DNA of 46,196 nucleotides from Eubacteriales bacterium. Its GTDB lineage: Bacteria; Bacillota; Clostridia; Lachnospirales; Lachnospiraceae. A model generated the notes under the pieces. That model was not told the origin of the DNA. It searched no databases and saw nothing but the letters and a program-made list of their open reading frames with translations. The stretch is taken from assembly GCA_030536755.1 (NCBI GenBank), contig JAUNPJ010000023.1:1-46196 (forward strand), given 5' to 3'. Positions within the stretch are counted from its first letter, which is position 1; the number at the start of each line of letters is the position of its first letter. Both the position numbers and the translations under genes were made by a program. Shown here one piece after another: positions 1-8,315 of this stretch.

Positions 1-149
1 TGCCTTTCCAGTCTTTTGGAAGATCCGGCAAAAGGCCTGAGAATATACAGACCTTCCTGCGTCTGACAGATCAAAGCGCCTCTGCCTCTGTAAGAATTTT
101 GCACGTTCAGGCCATACTGCTGCATTACACTGAGTCCATAATCATACAA
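1..149 (-). CDS. CotS-like spore coat / aminoglycoside phosphotransferase-fold protein, N-terminus only
   Basis: This is an open frame that leaves the window at its left edge. It begins after an in-frame TGA. No ATG lies near its beginning, so the best start is the TTG at 147-149, 8 bases after a GGGGGG tract that could act as a ribosome binding site. The visible 49 residues (MYDYGLSVMQQYGLNVQ, then a stretch with RGRGALICQT and EGLYILRPF) resemble the N-terminus of CotS-family proteins of Clostridia, which adopt a kinase-like fold and are linked to the spore coat. It follows cca in the same direction after about 90 bases. The family call rests on a short piece and is tentative; the start is an inference. 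Confidence 0.5.
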   Translation of the reverse strand, partial: MYDYGLSVMQQYGLNVQNSYRGRGALICQTQEGLYILRPFAGSSKRLER

Positions 150-240
150 AAGACAATCCCCCCATATCTTTTTTGTACGTCATTTTCGTACTTTCTATTC
201 TATGAGCAGAATTGTCTTTCCATGTCTCGTATCTCTCTAT

Positions 241-1428
241 TTATTTTTGTTGAAGTGTCTGCACATACGCACGCAGATACGTCTTTTCATTCTTATCCGG
301 TTCATCCAGCACCAGTGCGAGACATGCCTGCAGATATTGCCCGATCTGCCGTCCCGGCTTGATTCCCATGGCGATCAGATCATTGCCCGTCAGCGCCAGC
401 TGCTTTAACTGATAACACTGGCCCAATCTCAGCACTTCCCGAAAACATGCTCTGGCTTCCTCCACCGGATGACGATACTCCTGAAACTGCAGAAGCTGCT
501 CCATCAAATCATCGCCAATCTCATTGAGCCCATGGCGCATATCCAAAAGTCCGGGCTCAAACTCTCTGTCATACCAGCGAATCAGACGACCCACTGTAGA
601 AATGGTGTCATTGTCAAATTTCAGGCGCCGAAGCACAGCCTTCGCCTTCTTATCGCCGAGAGGCAGCAGCAGTGCTGCCAGACGCAGTTTCTTATCTGCC
701 GGAAGCATCTGCAGATGCTCCAGTCTGTCAGGACTGATCTCACTAAGCTCCGGCAGTATCACCGCAAGGATTCCTGCATCCTGTAAGTTCTTCACATAAT
801 GCGGATGGGAAGATACAAGGAGCTTGACCAGTTCTGTCTGAATCCGTTCCTGGCTGACATGAACAAGCGTTGGCGCCAGTTCTTTCAGTGCCTCCCAGGT
901 TTTCTCCTCGATGGAAAAGCCAAGCTGCGCAGAAAAACGCACCGCCCGCATAATGCGAAGCGCGTCCTCCGTAAAACGTTCCTTCGGCTCTCCCACGCAC
1001 CGGATCACCTTCCTTTGCATATCATCAATCCCGCCAAACAAATCCACCATGCCAGTCTGATCATTGTACGCCATCGCATTAATTGTAAAATCACGCCGCA
1101 TCAGATCCTCAGAAAGCTGGGAGGCATAAGCAACCTCAGCCGGGTGACGGTGATCCGTGTATTCTCCGTCAATCCGGTAAGTCGTCACTTCAAAGCCTTC
1201 ATCACCCAAAAGGACGGTGACCGTGCCATGCTGCAGGCCCGTGTCCACCGTCCTTCGAAATAATTCTTTTACTTCCTCCGGTCTTGCCGAAGTGGTGATA
1301 TCCCAGTCATCCGGAACGCGGCCCAAAAGAGTATCCCGCACGCATCCACCAACAGCATATGCTTCATAGCCATGGTTCTGCAGCGTGTCCAGGATTACTG
1401 CCACTTTCGATGGAATCTGTAATATCAT
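241..1428 (-). CDS. cca: CCA tRNA nucleotidyltransferase
   Basis: The enzyme adds or repairs the 3'-CCA end of tRNAs in the cytoplasm without a nucleic acid template. The class II signature is visible: the GG-x-VRD loop (residues 27-32), the DWDITTSA metal-binding carboxylates (about 41-48) and the RRDFTINAMAYN block (about 111-122). Length (395 aa) suits the family and there is no obvious HD domain at the C-terminus, which is shorter than in E. coli Cca. The start has an AGGAG site 8 bases upstream. It lies 18 bases downstream of proS, so the two are probably cotranscribed; both act on tRNA. Confidence 0.95.
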   Translation of the reverse strand: MILQIPSKVAVILDTLQNHGYEAYAVGGCVRDTLLGRVPDDWDITTSARPEEVKELFRRTVDTGLQHGTVTVLLGDEGFEVTTYRIDGEYTDHRHPAEVAYASQLSEDLMRRDFTINAMAYNDQTGMVDLFGGIDDMQRKVIRCVGEPKERFTEDALRIMRAVRFSAQLGFSIEEKTWEALKELAPTLVHVSQERIQTELVKLLVSSHPHYVKNLQDAGILAVILPELSEISPDRLEHLQMLPADKKLRLAALLLPLGDKKAKAVLRRLKFDNDTISTVGRLIRWYDREFEPGLLDMRHGLNEIGDDLMEQLLQFQEYRHPVEEARACFREVLRLGQCYQLKQLALTGNDLIAMGIKPGRQIGQYLQACLALVLDEPDKNEKTYLRAYVQTLQQK

Positions 1429-1446
1429 AAAGAAAACTCCTGTTAA

Positions 1447-2886
1447 TTAATAAGCTTTGCCCCAGTAAACCATTTTTTTAGCCGGTTTTCCACAGCATAC
1501 ACATACATCTGAAATCTGCTCCTGCTCAAATGGGATGCAGCGTGAAGTTGCCTGTGTATCTTCTTTGATCTTGTCTTCACATTCCTGACATCCGCACCAC
1601 ATTGCTTTTACAAATCCAGGTTTTTCTTCTACCGTTTTCTTAAACTCCTCGTAGTCTTTCGCCACGTAAGTATGTGCTTCTCTGTGAGCTCTTGCTCTCT
1701 CAAGCATTTCTGCCTGCATCGTATCCAGGATTTCCTGCGTCTTCTGTGCAAGCTCCTCGAATTTTACAATGGTTTTCTCTCTTGTGTCACGGCGTACAAC
1801 AACAGCCTGTCCGTTTTCGATATCCTTCGGACCGCACTCAATACGAACCGGAATACCTCTCATCTCCTGCTCAGAGAATTTCCATCCCGGACTCTTATCG
1901 CTGTCATCTACTTTCACACGAAGACCTGCTGCCTTGAGTTCTGCCATAATCTCATCTGCTTTCTCCAGAACTCCGGCTTTTTTCTGCTGAATCGGAATCA
2001 CCATCACCTGTGTCGGAGCGATACGAGGAGGCAGCACCAGACCGCTGTTGTCTCCATGTACCATAATAATGGCACCGATCATACGTGTTGTCATACCCCA
2101 GGAGGTCTGGTGTACATACTGCAGTTTGTTCTCTTTGTCTGTATACTGAATATTGAATGCTCTCGCAAATCCGTCACCAAAGTTGTGGCTGGTACCGGAC
2201 TGCAGTGCCTTACCGTCATGCATCAGAGATTCGATGGTGTAAGTAGCCTCTGCACCGGCGAATTTCTCTTTGTCTGTCTTTCTTCCTTTTACAACAGGGA
2301 TTGCCAGCACCTGCTCGCAAAAATCTGCGTACACATTCAGCATCTGGATGGTTCTTTCCTCTGCCTCTTCGGCTGTTGCATGTGCCGTATGTCCTTCCTG
2401 CCACAGGAACTCTCTGGATCGCAGGAACGGTCTTGTTGTTTTCTCCCAGCGAACAACCGAGCACCACTGATTATATACTTTTGGCAAATCTCTGTGAGAC
2501 TGAATGTCTTTTGCATAAAAATCACAGAACAAGGTCTCAGATGTAGGGCGCACACACAGTCTCTCCTGAAGAGGTTCCAGACCGCCGTGAGTTACCCATG
2601 CAACCTCAGGTGCAAATCCTTCCACATGATCTTTCTCTTTCTGAAGAAGACTTTCCGGAATAAACATAGGAAGATATACATTCTCTACCCCAGTCTCCTT
2701 GAATCTTCTGTCCAGCTCATGCTGAATATTTTCCCAGATTGCGTAACCGGCCGGTTTGATGACCATGCATCCTTTTACGCTGGTGTAATCCACCAGTTCT
2801 GCTTTTTTCACTACATCCGTATACCATTGTGCGAAATCTTCGTCCATGGATGTAATGGCTTCTACTAATTTCTTATCCTTAGCCAT
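1447..2886 (-). CDS. proS: Prolyl-tRNA synthetase, archaeal/eukaryal-like type
   Basis: It charges tRNA-Pro with proline. The 479-residue size and the absence of a long INS editing insertion place it in the short ProRS group (type 3) found in archaea, eukaryotes and many Clostridia and Mycoplasma. Class II motifs are visible: the motif 2 region ([17 protein letters not shown]), the TSETLF segment and the [14 protein letters not shown] motif 3 region. The C-terminal domain carries Cys pairs (CGCQEC and CVCCGK) that fit the zinc-binding domain of this type, and the protein ends in Tyr as type 3 enzymes do. Only 37 bases separate it from the upstream deaminase gene, too few for a T-box leader. 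The ribosome binding site is GAGGAG. Confidence 0.95.
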   Translation of the reverse strand: MAKDKKLVEAITSMDEDFAQWYTDVVKKAELVDYTSVKGCMVIKPAGYAIWENIQHELDRRFKETGVENVYLPMFIPESLLQKEKDHVEGFAPEVAWVTHGGLEPLQERLCVRPTSETLFCDFYAKDIQSHRDLPKVYNQWCSVVRWEKTTRPFLRSREFLWQEGHTAHATAEEAEERTIQMLNVYADFCEQVLAIPVVKGRKTDKEKFAGAEATYTIESLMHDGKALQSGTSHNFGDGFARAFNIQYTDKENKLQYVHQTSWGMTTRMIGAIIMVHGDNSGLVLPPRIAPTQVMVIPIQQKKAGVLEKADEIMAELKAAGLRVKVDDSDKSPGWKFSEQEMRGIPVRIECGPKDIENGQAVVVRRDTREKTIVKFEELAQKTQEILDTMQAEMLERARAHREAHTYVAKDYEEFKKTVEEKPGFVKAMWCGCQECEDKIKEDTQATSRCIPFEQEQISDVCVCCGKPAKKMVYWGKAY

Positions 2887-2923
2887 AATAAAAATTTCTC
2901 CTCATTTCTTACATTTTCCCCTC

Positions 2924-3409
2924 CTACACATGAAGAGTAATCGCTCTTCCGGTAGGAGTATATTTATAATACCGCACACCGGCCGCATCCAGCATCCGTT
3001 TGGATGCGATCACGGACGGCGTATGTGCGTATTTATCGCAGGCATATACGATAGTCTTGATTCCCGCCTGAATGATCGCCTTGGCACATTCGTTGCACGG
3101 AAACAGTGACACATATAATTTTGCCCCTTCCAGACTTCCGCCTCTGTAATTCAAAATAGCATTCAGCTCACTGTGAGTGACATACAAATATTTTGTATCC
3201 AGAGCCTCTCCTTCTCTCGCCCACGGGAATGCATCATCGGAACAGCCGATCGGAAATCCATTGTATCCCATCGACAAAATCTTATTGTCCTGACTGACGA
3301 TGCAGGCTCCCACCTGAGAGTTCGGATCTTTGGAGCGCATTCCGGAGAGAATCGCCACTCCCATAAAATATTCATCCCATGATATATAATCTTCGCGCTT
3401 GCCGCTCAT
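2924..3409 (-). CDS. dCMP deaminase (ComEB-like, zinc-dependent)
   Basis: This cytosolic enzyme is predicted to deaminate dCMP to dUMP, feeding thymidylate synthesis. The zinc motif of the cytidine/deoxycytidylate deaminase family is present as HSELNAI (His ligand and catalytic Glu, about residues 80-83) and PCNECAKAI (two Cys ligands, about 105-113). Length (161 aa) fits dCMP deaminases and the ComE operon protein 2 family rather than the shorter cytidine deaminases. It sits in a minus run with 44 bases to rpiB and 37 to proS. In Firmicutes it is often labelled comEB, but no com genes are adjacent here, so a competence role is not suggested. Confidence 0.9.
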   Translation of the reverse strand: MSGKREDYISWDEYFMGVAILSGMRSKDPNSQVGACIVSQDNKILSMGYNGFPIGCSDDAFPWAREGEALDTKYLYVTHSELNAILNYRGGSLEGAKLYVSLFPCNECAKAIIQAGIKTIVYACDKYAHTPSVIASKRMLDAAGVRYYKYTPTGRAITLHV

Positions 3410-3453
3410 TCTCTGTTCACTTCCTGTTGTATGATAGGAGTCTTACACTCTCC

Positions 3454-3897
3454 TTATTTCGGCTCATAGCCAGGCTCGATCTGGCTGATACGACGAATGT
3501 GTCTTTCATCGTTTGAAAATGGAGTATCCAAAAATGTGTCTACGATTTTCTCAGCAAGACCAACACCTACAACTCTTGCTCCCATCGCAAGAATATTGGC
3601 ATCGTTGTGTTCTCTTGTTGCCTGTGCACTGAAGCAGTCGCCGCATAATGCGCAGCGAATTCCCGGTACTTTGTTTGCAGTGATAGAGATTCCAATTCCT
3701 GTTCCGCAGATGAGGATTCCCTTCTCACACTCACCGGATGCTACTGCCTCTGCCACCTTTTTTCCATAGATCGGATAATCTGTGGATGCCGGTGTGTCAC
3801 AGCCAAAATCTTTGTACTCCTGTCCTCTCTTCTCCAGATGTTTCATAATTTCCTGTCGCAGCTCATAGCCGCCATGGTCACTTCCAATTGCGATCAT
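3454..3897 (-). CDS. rpiB: Ribose-5-phosphate isomerase B
   Basis: It interconverts ribose 5-phosphate and ribulose 5-phosphate in the non-oxidative pentose phosphate pathway. The 147-residue protein has the RpiB/LacAB N-terminus (MIAIGSDHGG, the phosphate-binding start), the CGTGIGISI loop with the catalytic Cys (about residue 65), and the REHNDANILAMGARVVG block. AAAAGGAG precedes the ATG. A LacA/LacB galactose-6-phosphate isomerase is the other member of this fold, but there are no tagatose genes nearby. It lies in a housekeeping run, 42 bases after the tsaC-type gene. Confidence 0.95.
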   Translation of the reverse strand: MIAIGSDHGGYELRQEIMKHLEKRGQEYKDFGCDTPASTDYPIYGKKVAEAVASGECEKGILICGTGIGISITANKVPGIRCALCGDCFSAQATREHNDANILAMGARVVGVGLAEKIVDTFLDTPFSNDERHIRRISQIEPGYEPK

Positions 3898-3939
3898 AAT
3901 ACCATTCTCCTTTTCTTTTCCTTATTGATTTATTTTACA

Positions 3940-4992
3940 TTACAATACGGTAATAACCGTATGTCCTGCCGCTTTCAACAGCCGGTTCATGATTGCCTGT
4001 CCCATCTTCGGTGTGTGGAAAGCTTCTGAGTAAATAGCTGCCACATCGAGCTGGTCAAACTCCCGCAATACCTCATACAGGTTATGAGCAATGGTCTCCT
4101 CTTCACCCCTTGTTCCAATGCTCTTTACAATCCCCTGCGTATATCGGTCAATCGTCTCATCCGTTGCAATAATGCCAACATGAGCTCCTGACTGAATCAC
4201 CTCACAGGCAAGGCTGTTGATCTTATCAATGACTTGTCCCTCCGGACCCTCTACGATACTCAGAGGCGCTTTCGGTGCATAATGGCGATATTTCATTCCG
4301 GGTGCTTTCGGACGAACCTTACTGTCAGAAGACAACAGTCCCTTATCCATCTTCACCTCACCAATGCACTCCTGCAGCATTTCCAGCGAAATATATCCGG
4401 GACGCAGGACTGTTGGAATCTGCTCCGTAAAATCTACAATCGTAGATTCAATTCCAATTCCCACCATACCACCGTCAAGAATCATATCAATGGTCTCTCC
4501 CAGATCCTCTGCCACATGCTTTGCAGTGGTAGGACTCGGCCGTCCGGAACGGTTGGCACTTGGAGCCGCGACATAACCGCCGGCCGCTTTGATCAGTGCC
4601 AGTGCTGCCGGATGATCGGGCATCCGCACGGCAACGCTCTCCAGACCTCCTGTTGTCTCGAGAGGAACCATATCTGTTTTCTTAAAAATCATAGTCAGAG
4701 GACCCGGCCAGAATTTTTCCGCCAGTCTGACTGCCTTTGGGGGCACCTCCTTCACAATCGGAAACAAATGCTCCATATCCGCAATATGGACAATCAAAGG
4801 ATTGTCCGAAGGACGTCCCTTCGCGCAGTAGATTTTTTCAGAAGACTGTGCATCCAACGCATTTCCGCCCAGTCCATAGACGGTCTCCGTAGGAAACGCT
4901 ACCAACCCTCCCTGCTTTAAAATCTCACCGGCTCTGTTCATCTCTTCCAGATCAATGCTGTCCGGATTTATGTTTAATATTTCCGCTTTCAT
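3940..4992 (-). CDS. ywlC: Threonylcarbamoyl-AMP synthase, Sua5 type
   Basis: It makes threonylcarbamoyl-AMP from threonine, bicarbonate and ATP for the t6A37 modification of ANN-decoding tRNAs. The first 200 or so residues are the YrdC domain, with the conserved KGRPSDNPLIVH and SANRSGRPSPTTAKHV segments. The remaining C-terminal part, starting near residue 240, is the Sua5 domain that distinguishes the 350-aa form from the short TsaC. The start is preceded by AGAAAGG. Its neighbours cca and proS also serve tRNA, though this is only loose clustering. Confidence 0.92.
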   Translation of the reverse strand: MKAEILNINPDSIDLEEMNRAGEILKQGGLVAFPTETVYGLGGNALDAQSSEKIYCAKGRPSDNPLIVHIADMEHLFPIVKEVPPKAVRLAEKFWPGPLTMIFKKTDMVPLETTGGLESVAVRMPDHPAALALIKAAGGYVAAPSANRSGRPSPTTAKHVAEDLGETIDMILDGGMVGIGIESTIVDFTEQIPTVLRPGYISLEMLQECIGEVKMDKGLLSSDSKVRPKAPGMKYRHYAPKAPLSIVEGPEGQVIDKINSLACEVIQSGAHVGIIATDETIDRYTQGIVKSIGTRGEEETIAHNLYEVLREFDQLDVAAIYSEAFHTPKMGQAIMNRLLKAAGHTVITVL

Positions 4993-5037
4993 AACTTGCC
5001 TTTCTATTTTACACGATTTTTCTGTAAATTTCTACTG

Positions 5038-7233
5038 TTAATCTATTTTTATAATCACAGCACCTTCGTCTTCGTACACAACCTGTCCCATTCCACGAAG
5101 CATGCGTTCATTGAGAGCCGGGTATTTCTCCCACTCACACGAACCGATAAAGATATAGGAAATATGGTACTGTTCCAGAAGGTTCTCTACTTTTTTCTCA
5201 TCGGTAGAAGTATAAATTGTCTCAATGTCTGCCGCCTTGGCATTCAGATCAGCAGTATCATTTCTCCAAAGCCACTCATGGACATACCATCCCATCACGG
5301 TAGGAAGTCCCGTCATGGCTGAGACACGCTCATAATCAGAATAACTGTCTCCGTTAGCCTCAAGAACCACCGGTCTTCCCTCAATGTTCGCATTGAGCCA
5401 GCGGATTGCCGCCGCATCCTCCGGGAAATCACTTTCCAGAAACAGCGTGGCATCGAGTGTCTGATAGCCGCTTCTGTCAAATACATCGCCGAACCAGGAA
5501 TGTACTGCATTGCCAAGATACCCAAACGTAGACAGCAGCACACAGGTCATCACCACGCCGAATACCTGCTGCACTTTCTTGTTGTGCGCTGTCACAAATC
5601 GCGTAAGGATATATGCCATACAGATTCCAAACAGAATATATGCCTGATACGTCAGCTTAAACATAGTATTGGAGCGGGCCGAGGTCTCCTCATAAATATC
5701 CCGCACATACACGATTTCCGGAAGCAGCATCAGTCCGATGGCACACAGAGCCAAAATTGCCGTGTACAGATCGGCACACACGGTATTTTCCAGAAAAGCT
5801 GCTATCTTCTGTCCGCGCATTCCGGAAAAATACAGAATCAAAAATGCCGCACACACCAGGACAGGAAGCGCCCACAGTACACACAGCTGATAAAAAGCAG
5901 AATGATTCTGGCAAAGTGCCACACCCTGCGCCATCGAACTGTCGAATGTCAGATTAAACGGCAGTGCTGCAAGCATGGCAACACCAAGCACCTCCAGCCA
6001 CTGTACCACACTCCATTTCAATCCATCTTTGAGATTCTCCTGATAACGTTTCAGATTGCCAAAGAACAATGTTCCGCAGATCACGACATAATAAATCGCA
6101 AAATCCCAGGTATTGGAAAACTGAAAAATTCCAAGAAACAGACCGCAAAGAACCACAACCGGCTGACGCCAGCTTTTTCCTTCATTTTTTCTGAGCCATC
6201 CATACAGAATTCCCACTACTGTCAGTACAAGAAAAACATTGATCACATGCGCATGCAGATCTCCCAGGATAAACGAGTAGCAGGGAAATTCATGAATCGT
6301 ACGGTCAAGTGTCTCCGGATCATGCCCGATATAGCGTGTTGCATTCGGAAACCAGTAATGACTTTCCTCCGTCTGCGTGCCACTGAGCTTTTGAATCAGC
6401 GGAATCACCTTACTGTAAATGACATAGTGCATGTTTCCGCTCAGAGATACCGCGCCTCCGGCCAACAGCCCGCCAAGCGATGCAATCACTTCACCATGCT
6501 TTCTCTCCTCGCCCTTCATCCGGTCACAGAGCATCTGGCGCACCAGTACAAACGGAAGCACAAAAGCAAAGGCAGCCACAAACGTCCGCATCAGGTTATA
6601 TGTGATCTCCACACTGGTCGTTGTCAGCTTGGTGAAAAACACCGCCAGATACTGACCGCCGTAATAATAGTTCATCGGTTCCTGCGCATACCACATATCA
6701 ATCGCCGGAATCGTCGTACTCTTCATCATCGACTGCATAAATCCGAAATCCATAAATTTCTCGGTTCCATAAGCCGCCGGATGAAATCCAGCCGCATACG
6801 TCCAGAGGAGAAACAATACAAAAAAGATTACTTCCTCTTTATAAATCAGGTTTTCCTGGCCATCCGGCATAATCTCCATACCCTGTCTGCGCATCCAAAG
6901 TCCCATCCAGAGATTTACCGCCATACAGATAACCGTCACCACCATGCATGTCAGCGTGGTAAACGGAACAAGTTTCAATACACATAAAAGCCATACTGCG
7001 TAACCGCATACAGCAAAAGAAATCACTTTGGAAAACATCCATCCCCTGTCATCATACTTTTGAAAAAATATAGACGTCAGCGGCATAAACGTGCACCCCA
7101 GCACCGCAATGACTGCCCACCAGATAAAAAAGGTGGAAAAATCCGGTCCCAGCAAGAACCAGGCTGCGCCCAGCAACGCCGCCCACACCAGAACTTTCAC
7201 CATTGTCCACAAATATTTTGTATTCGTATTCAT
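5038..7233 (-). CDS. DUF2298 multi-pass membrane protein (Chlor_Arch_YYY family)
   Basis: This is a large integral membrane protein of about 731 residues with roughly a dozen or more hydrophobic segments. The conserved central region (FGFMQSMMKST, PMNYYYGGQYLA, then HEFPCYSFILGDLHAH and FSNTWDFAIYY) marks the DUF2298 family, whose biochemical function is unknown; the general architecture resembles membrane glycosyltransferases. The soluble tail (about residues 600-731) contains an LEANGDSYSDYERVSAMTG segment. An upstream TTG at 7239 touches the ribosome binding site AGAAAGG, while the ATG at 7233 has a 6-base spacing, so I chose the ATG. It stands behind a terminator and a possible extended -10 promoter, so it may lead the minus run down to cca. 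Confidence 0.85.
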   Translation of the reverse strand: MNTNTKYLWTMVKVLVWAALLGAAWFLLGPDFSTFFIWWAVIAVLGCTFMPLTSIFFQKYDDRGWMFSKVISFAVCGYAVWLLCVLKLVPFTTLTCMVVTVICMAVNLWMGLWMRRQGMEIMPDGQENLIYKEEVIFFVLFLLWTYAAGFHPAAYGTEKFMDFGFMQSMMKSTTIPAIDMWYAQEPMNYYYGGQYLAVFFTKLTTTSVEITYNLMRTFVAAFAFVLPFVLVRQMLCDRMKGEERKHGEVIASLGGLLAGGAVSLSGNMHYVIYSKVIPLIQKLSGTQTEESHYWFPNATRYIGHDPETLDRTIHEFPCYSFILGDLHAHVINVFLVLTVVGILYGWLRKNEGKSWRQPVVVLCGLFLGIFQFSNTWDFAIYYVVICGTLFFGNLKRYQENLKDGLKWSVVQWLEVLGVAMLAALPFNLTFDSSMAQGVALCQNHSAFYQLCVLWALPVLVCAAFLILYFSGMRGQKIAAFLENTVCADLYTAILALCAIGLMLLPEIVYVRDIYEETSARSNTMFKLTYQAYILFGICMAYILTRFVTAHNKKVQQVFGVVMTCVLLSTFGYLGNAVHSWFGDVFDRSGYQTLDATLFLESDFPEDAAAIRWLNANIEGRPVVLEANGDSYSDYERVSAMTGLPTVMGWYVHEWLWRNDTADLNAKAADIETIYTSTDEKKVENLLEQYHISYIFIGSCEWEKYPALNERMLRGMGQVVYEDEGAVIIKID

Positions 7234-7268
7234 AATCAACCTTTCTGTTTTTTGTCTTATTCGTCTCT

Positions 7269-7277
7269 ACTATAGCA
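7269..7277 (-). promoter_or_regulatory. Possible extended -10 promoter for the DUF2298 gene
   Basis: Read on the minus strand this is TGC-TATAGT, an extended -10 element about 35 bases before the DUF2298 start codon. The -35 region falls in the T-tract of the upstream terminator (TATGAC at 18 bases) and is weak. The call is an inference from sequence alone. Confidence 0.35.
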
Positions 7278-7283
7278 CAAAAC

Positions 7284-7317
7284 ATAAAAAAAGTCATAAT
7301 TCCTATGACTTTTTTTG
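7284..7317 (-). terminator. Intrinsic terminator after cwlD
   Basis: A symmetric hairpin AAAAAAAGTCAT / ATGACTTTTTTT with a 7-base loop ends in a T-run on both strands. It overlaps the cwlD stop codon and isolates cwlD from the DUF2298 gene. Confidence 0.75.
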
Positions 7318-8007
7318 AGAGCCCTCCTTCTGATTTATATATGTGCAGATTCCATCCGTGATCGCCTGCGCTACTTTTTTCTGATAGCTTTCCTCCGTCA
7401 AAAGCTTCGCTTCCTCCACATTTGTCAAAAATCCACACTCCACAATATTCAAAATTCCTTTACTTTTCTTCAGCAGATAATAACTGGTATTTCCTTTGGG
7501 GACTCTCGGCCGTTCAATCTCAAGCTTCTCATTTAGCTGCTCCTGTATACAGACAGCAAGCTTCTCCCCCTCCAGAGAATCTTCATAATAAAATACCTGA
7601 GGTCCTTTTACCGAGGCATCCGGATAGCTGTTCTGATGAATGCTCACAGTCAGCATAGGCTCGTATTCTGCGATCATTTCACAGCGTCTTTGCATATCCT
7701 GTGCTTTTTTGTTGGAACTCTCGGCATCATAGAGTCCTTTGTCCTCCTCTCTTGTCATGACTACCTGATAACCGGCTTCTTTCAAACAATCCCTCAGTTT
7801 GAGAGAAATGGCTAGATTGATATCTTTTTCCTTCAGATTATCCACACCGATCATTCCCGGATCTTCTCCCCCATGTCCGCAGTCAATCAAAATCAGAGAT
7901 TCTGCATTTTTCAGGGATTTTGCAGTCTGCGCCGCCTCCCGAGACAGGCCATACAGGCTGATCAACAGCAAAATCCCCATGATCAACTCTAACGTTCTTT
8001 TTTTCAC
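7303..8007 (-). CDS. cwlD: N-acetylmuramoyl-L-alanine amidase, CwlD-like
   Basis: CwlD helps make muramic delta-lactam in spore cortex peptidoglycan, which marks the cortex for germination lysins. Residues 8-25 are a hydrophobic signal anchor. The Amidase_3 zinc site is complete: His in IDCGHGG (about 42-48), Glu near the ESSNKKAQ segment, His in SIHQNS and the catalytic Glu in VECGFLTN. Size (234 aa) matches CwlD rather than large autolysins. The start is GTG at 8005-8007; its probable ribosome binding site, GGGGGA, lies in the descending arm of a terminator-like hairpin just upstream. The protein contains no SH3 or peptidoglycan-binding repeats. Function in sporulation is from family knowledge. 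Confidence 0.85.
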   Translation of the reverse strand: MKKRTLELIMGILLLISLYGLSREAAQTAKSLKNAESLILIDCGHGGEDPGMIGVDNLKEKDINLAISLKLRDCLKEAGYQVVMTREEDKGLYDAESSNKKAQDMQRRCEMIAEYEPMLTVSIHQNSYPDASVKGPQVFYYEDSLEGEKLAVCIQEQLNEKLEIERPRVPKGNTSYYLLKKSKGILNIVECGFLTNVEEAKLLTEESYQKKVAQAITDGICTYINQKEGSQKKS

Positions 8008-8009
8008 GC

Positions 8010-8050
8010 AAAAAATCCCCCGGCATTTTTTTTATCTTATGCCAGGGAAT
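8010..8050 (-). terminator. Terminator-like hairpin overlapping the cwlD ribosome binding site
   Basis: On the minus strand the arms ATTCCC-T-GGCAT and ATGCC-G-GGGGAT flank an A-rich loop and are followed by TTTTTTGCG. It fits an intrinsic terminator of the upstream small gene. The second arm contains GGGGGA, the likely cwlD ribosome binding site, so any read-through RNA would hide it. Confidence 0.6.
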
Positions 8051-8081
8051 TTCACATTATTCGTATCTATCGCAGTACAAA

Positions 8082-8288
8082 TCACTCTTCGTCATCCGAA
8101 CCAAAGATTTCATCCATACGGTCAATCAGGTCTTCATCCACATCCTCATCTGCATCTTCATCCCACTGTGATTCCGTATCCATGGAAGCAATCAGTGTAT
8201 GTATCTCCTGATATGTGTCCTGAAAATTCTTCTGAAGCTGTGCCAGAAGTTCCTCGATTTGTTCCAGTTTTTCTGTGTTGCTCTGCAT
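8082..8288 (-). CDS. Small acidic coiled-coil protein of unknown function
   Basis: A 68-residue protein starts behind a strong GGAGGA site (8 bases from the ATG), which supports it as a real gene. Residues 4-35 are a heptad-like amphipathic helix (EKLEQIEELLAQLQKNF), and residues 42-68 are extremely acidic, with runs of Asp and Glu ending in GSDDEE. No catalytic motif or family was recognised. It follows the GH18-type gene by 27 bases and precedes cwlD, so it may share the envelope or sporulation transcription unit. A role as an adaptor or charged partner is possible but not shown. Confidence 0.65.
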   Translation of the reverse strand: MQSNTEKLEQIEELLAQLQKNFQDTYQEIHTLIASMDTESQWDEDADEDVDEDLIDRMDEIFGSDDEE

Positions 8289-8315
8289 ATTCGTCTCCTC
8301 CTTCTGTTTATCTAG

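Noticed and set aside
1672-2868. A 398-codon open frame on the + strand opposite proS.
   Set aside because: It is fully antisense to a well-supported proS, lacks a ribosome binding site and reads as low-complexity Cys/His/Ser-rich protein.
2887-2923. A T-box leader upstream of proS.
   Set aside because: Only 37 bases lie between the deaminase gene and proS, too short for a T-box.
5500-6987. A 495-codon open frame on the + strand opposite the DUF2298 gene.
   Set aside because: The protein is rich in His, Gln and Arg as expected of a shadow frame, and no family is recognisable.
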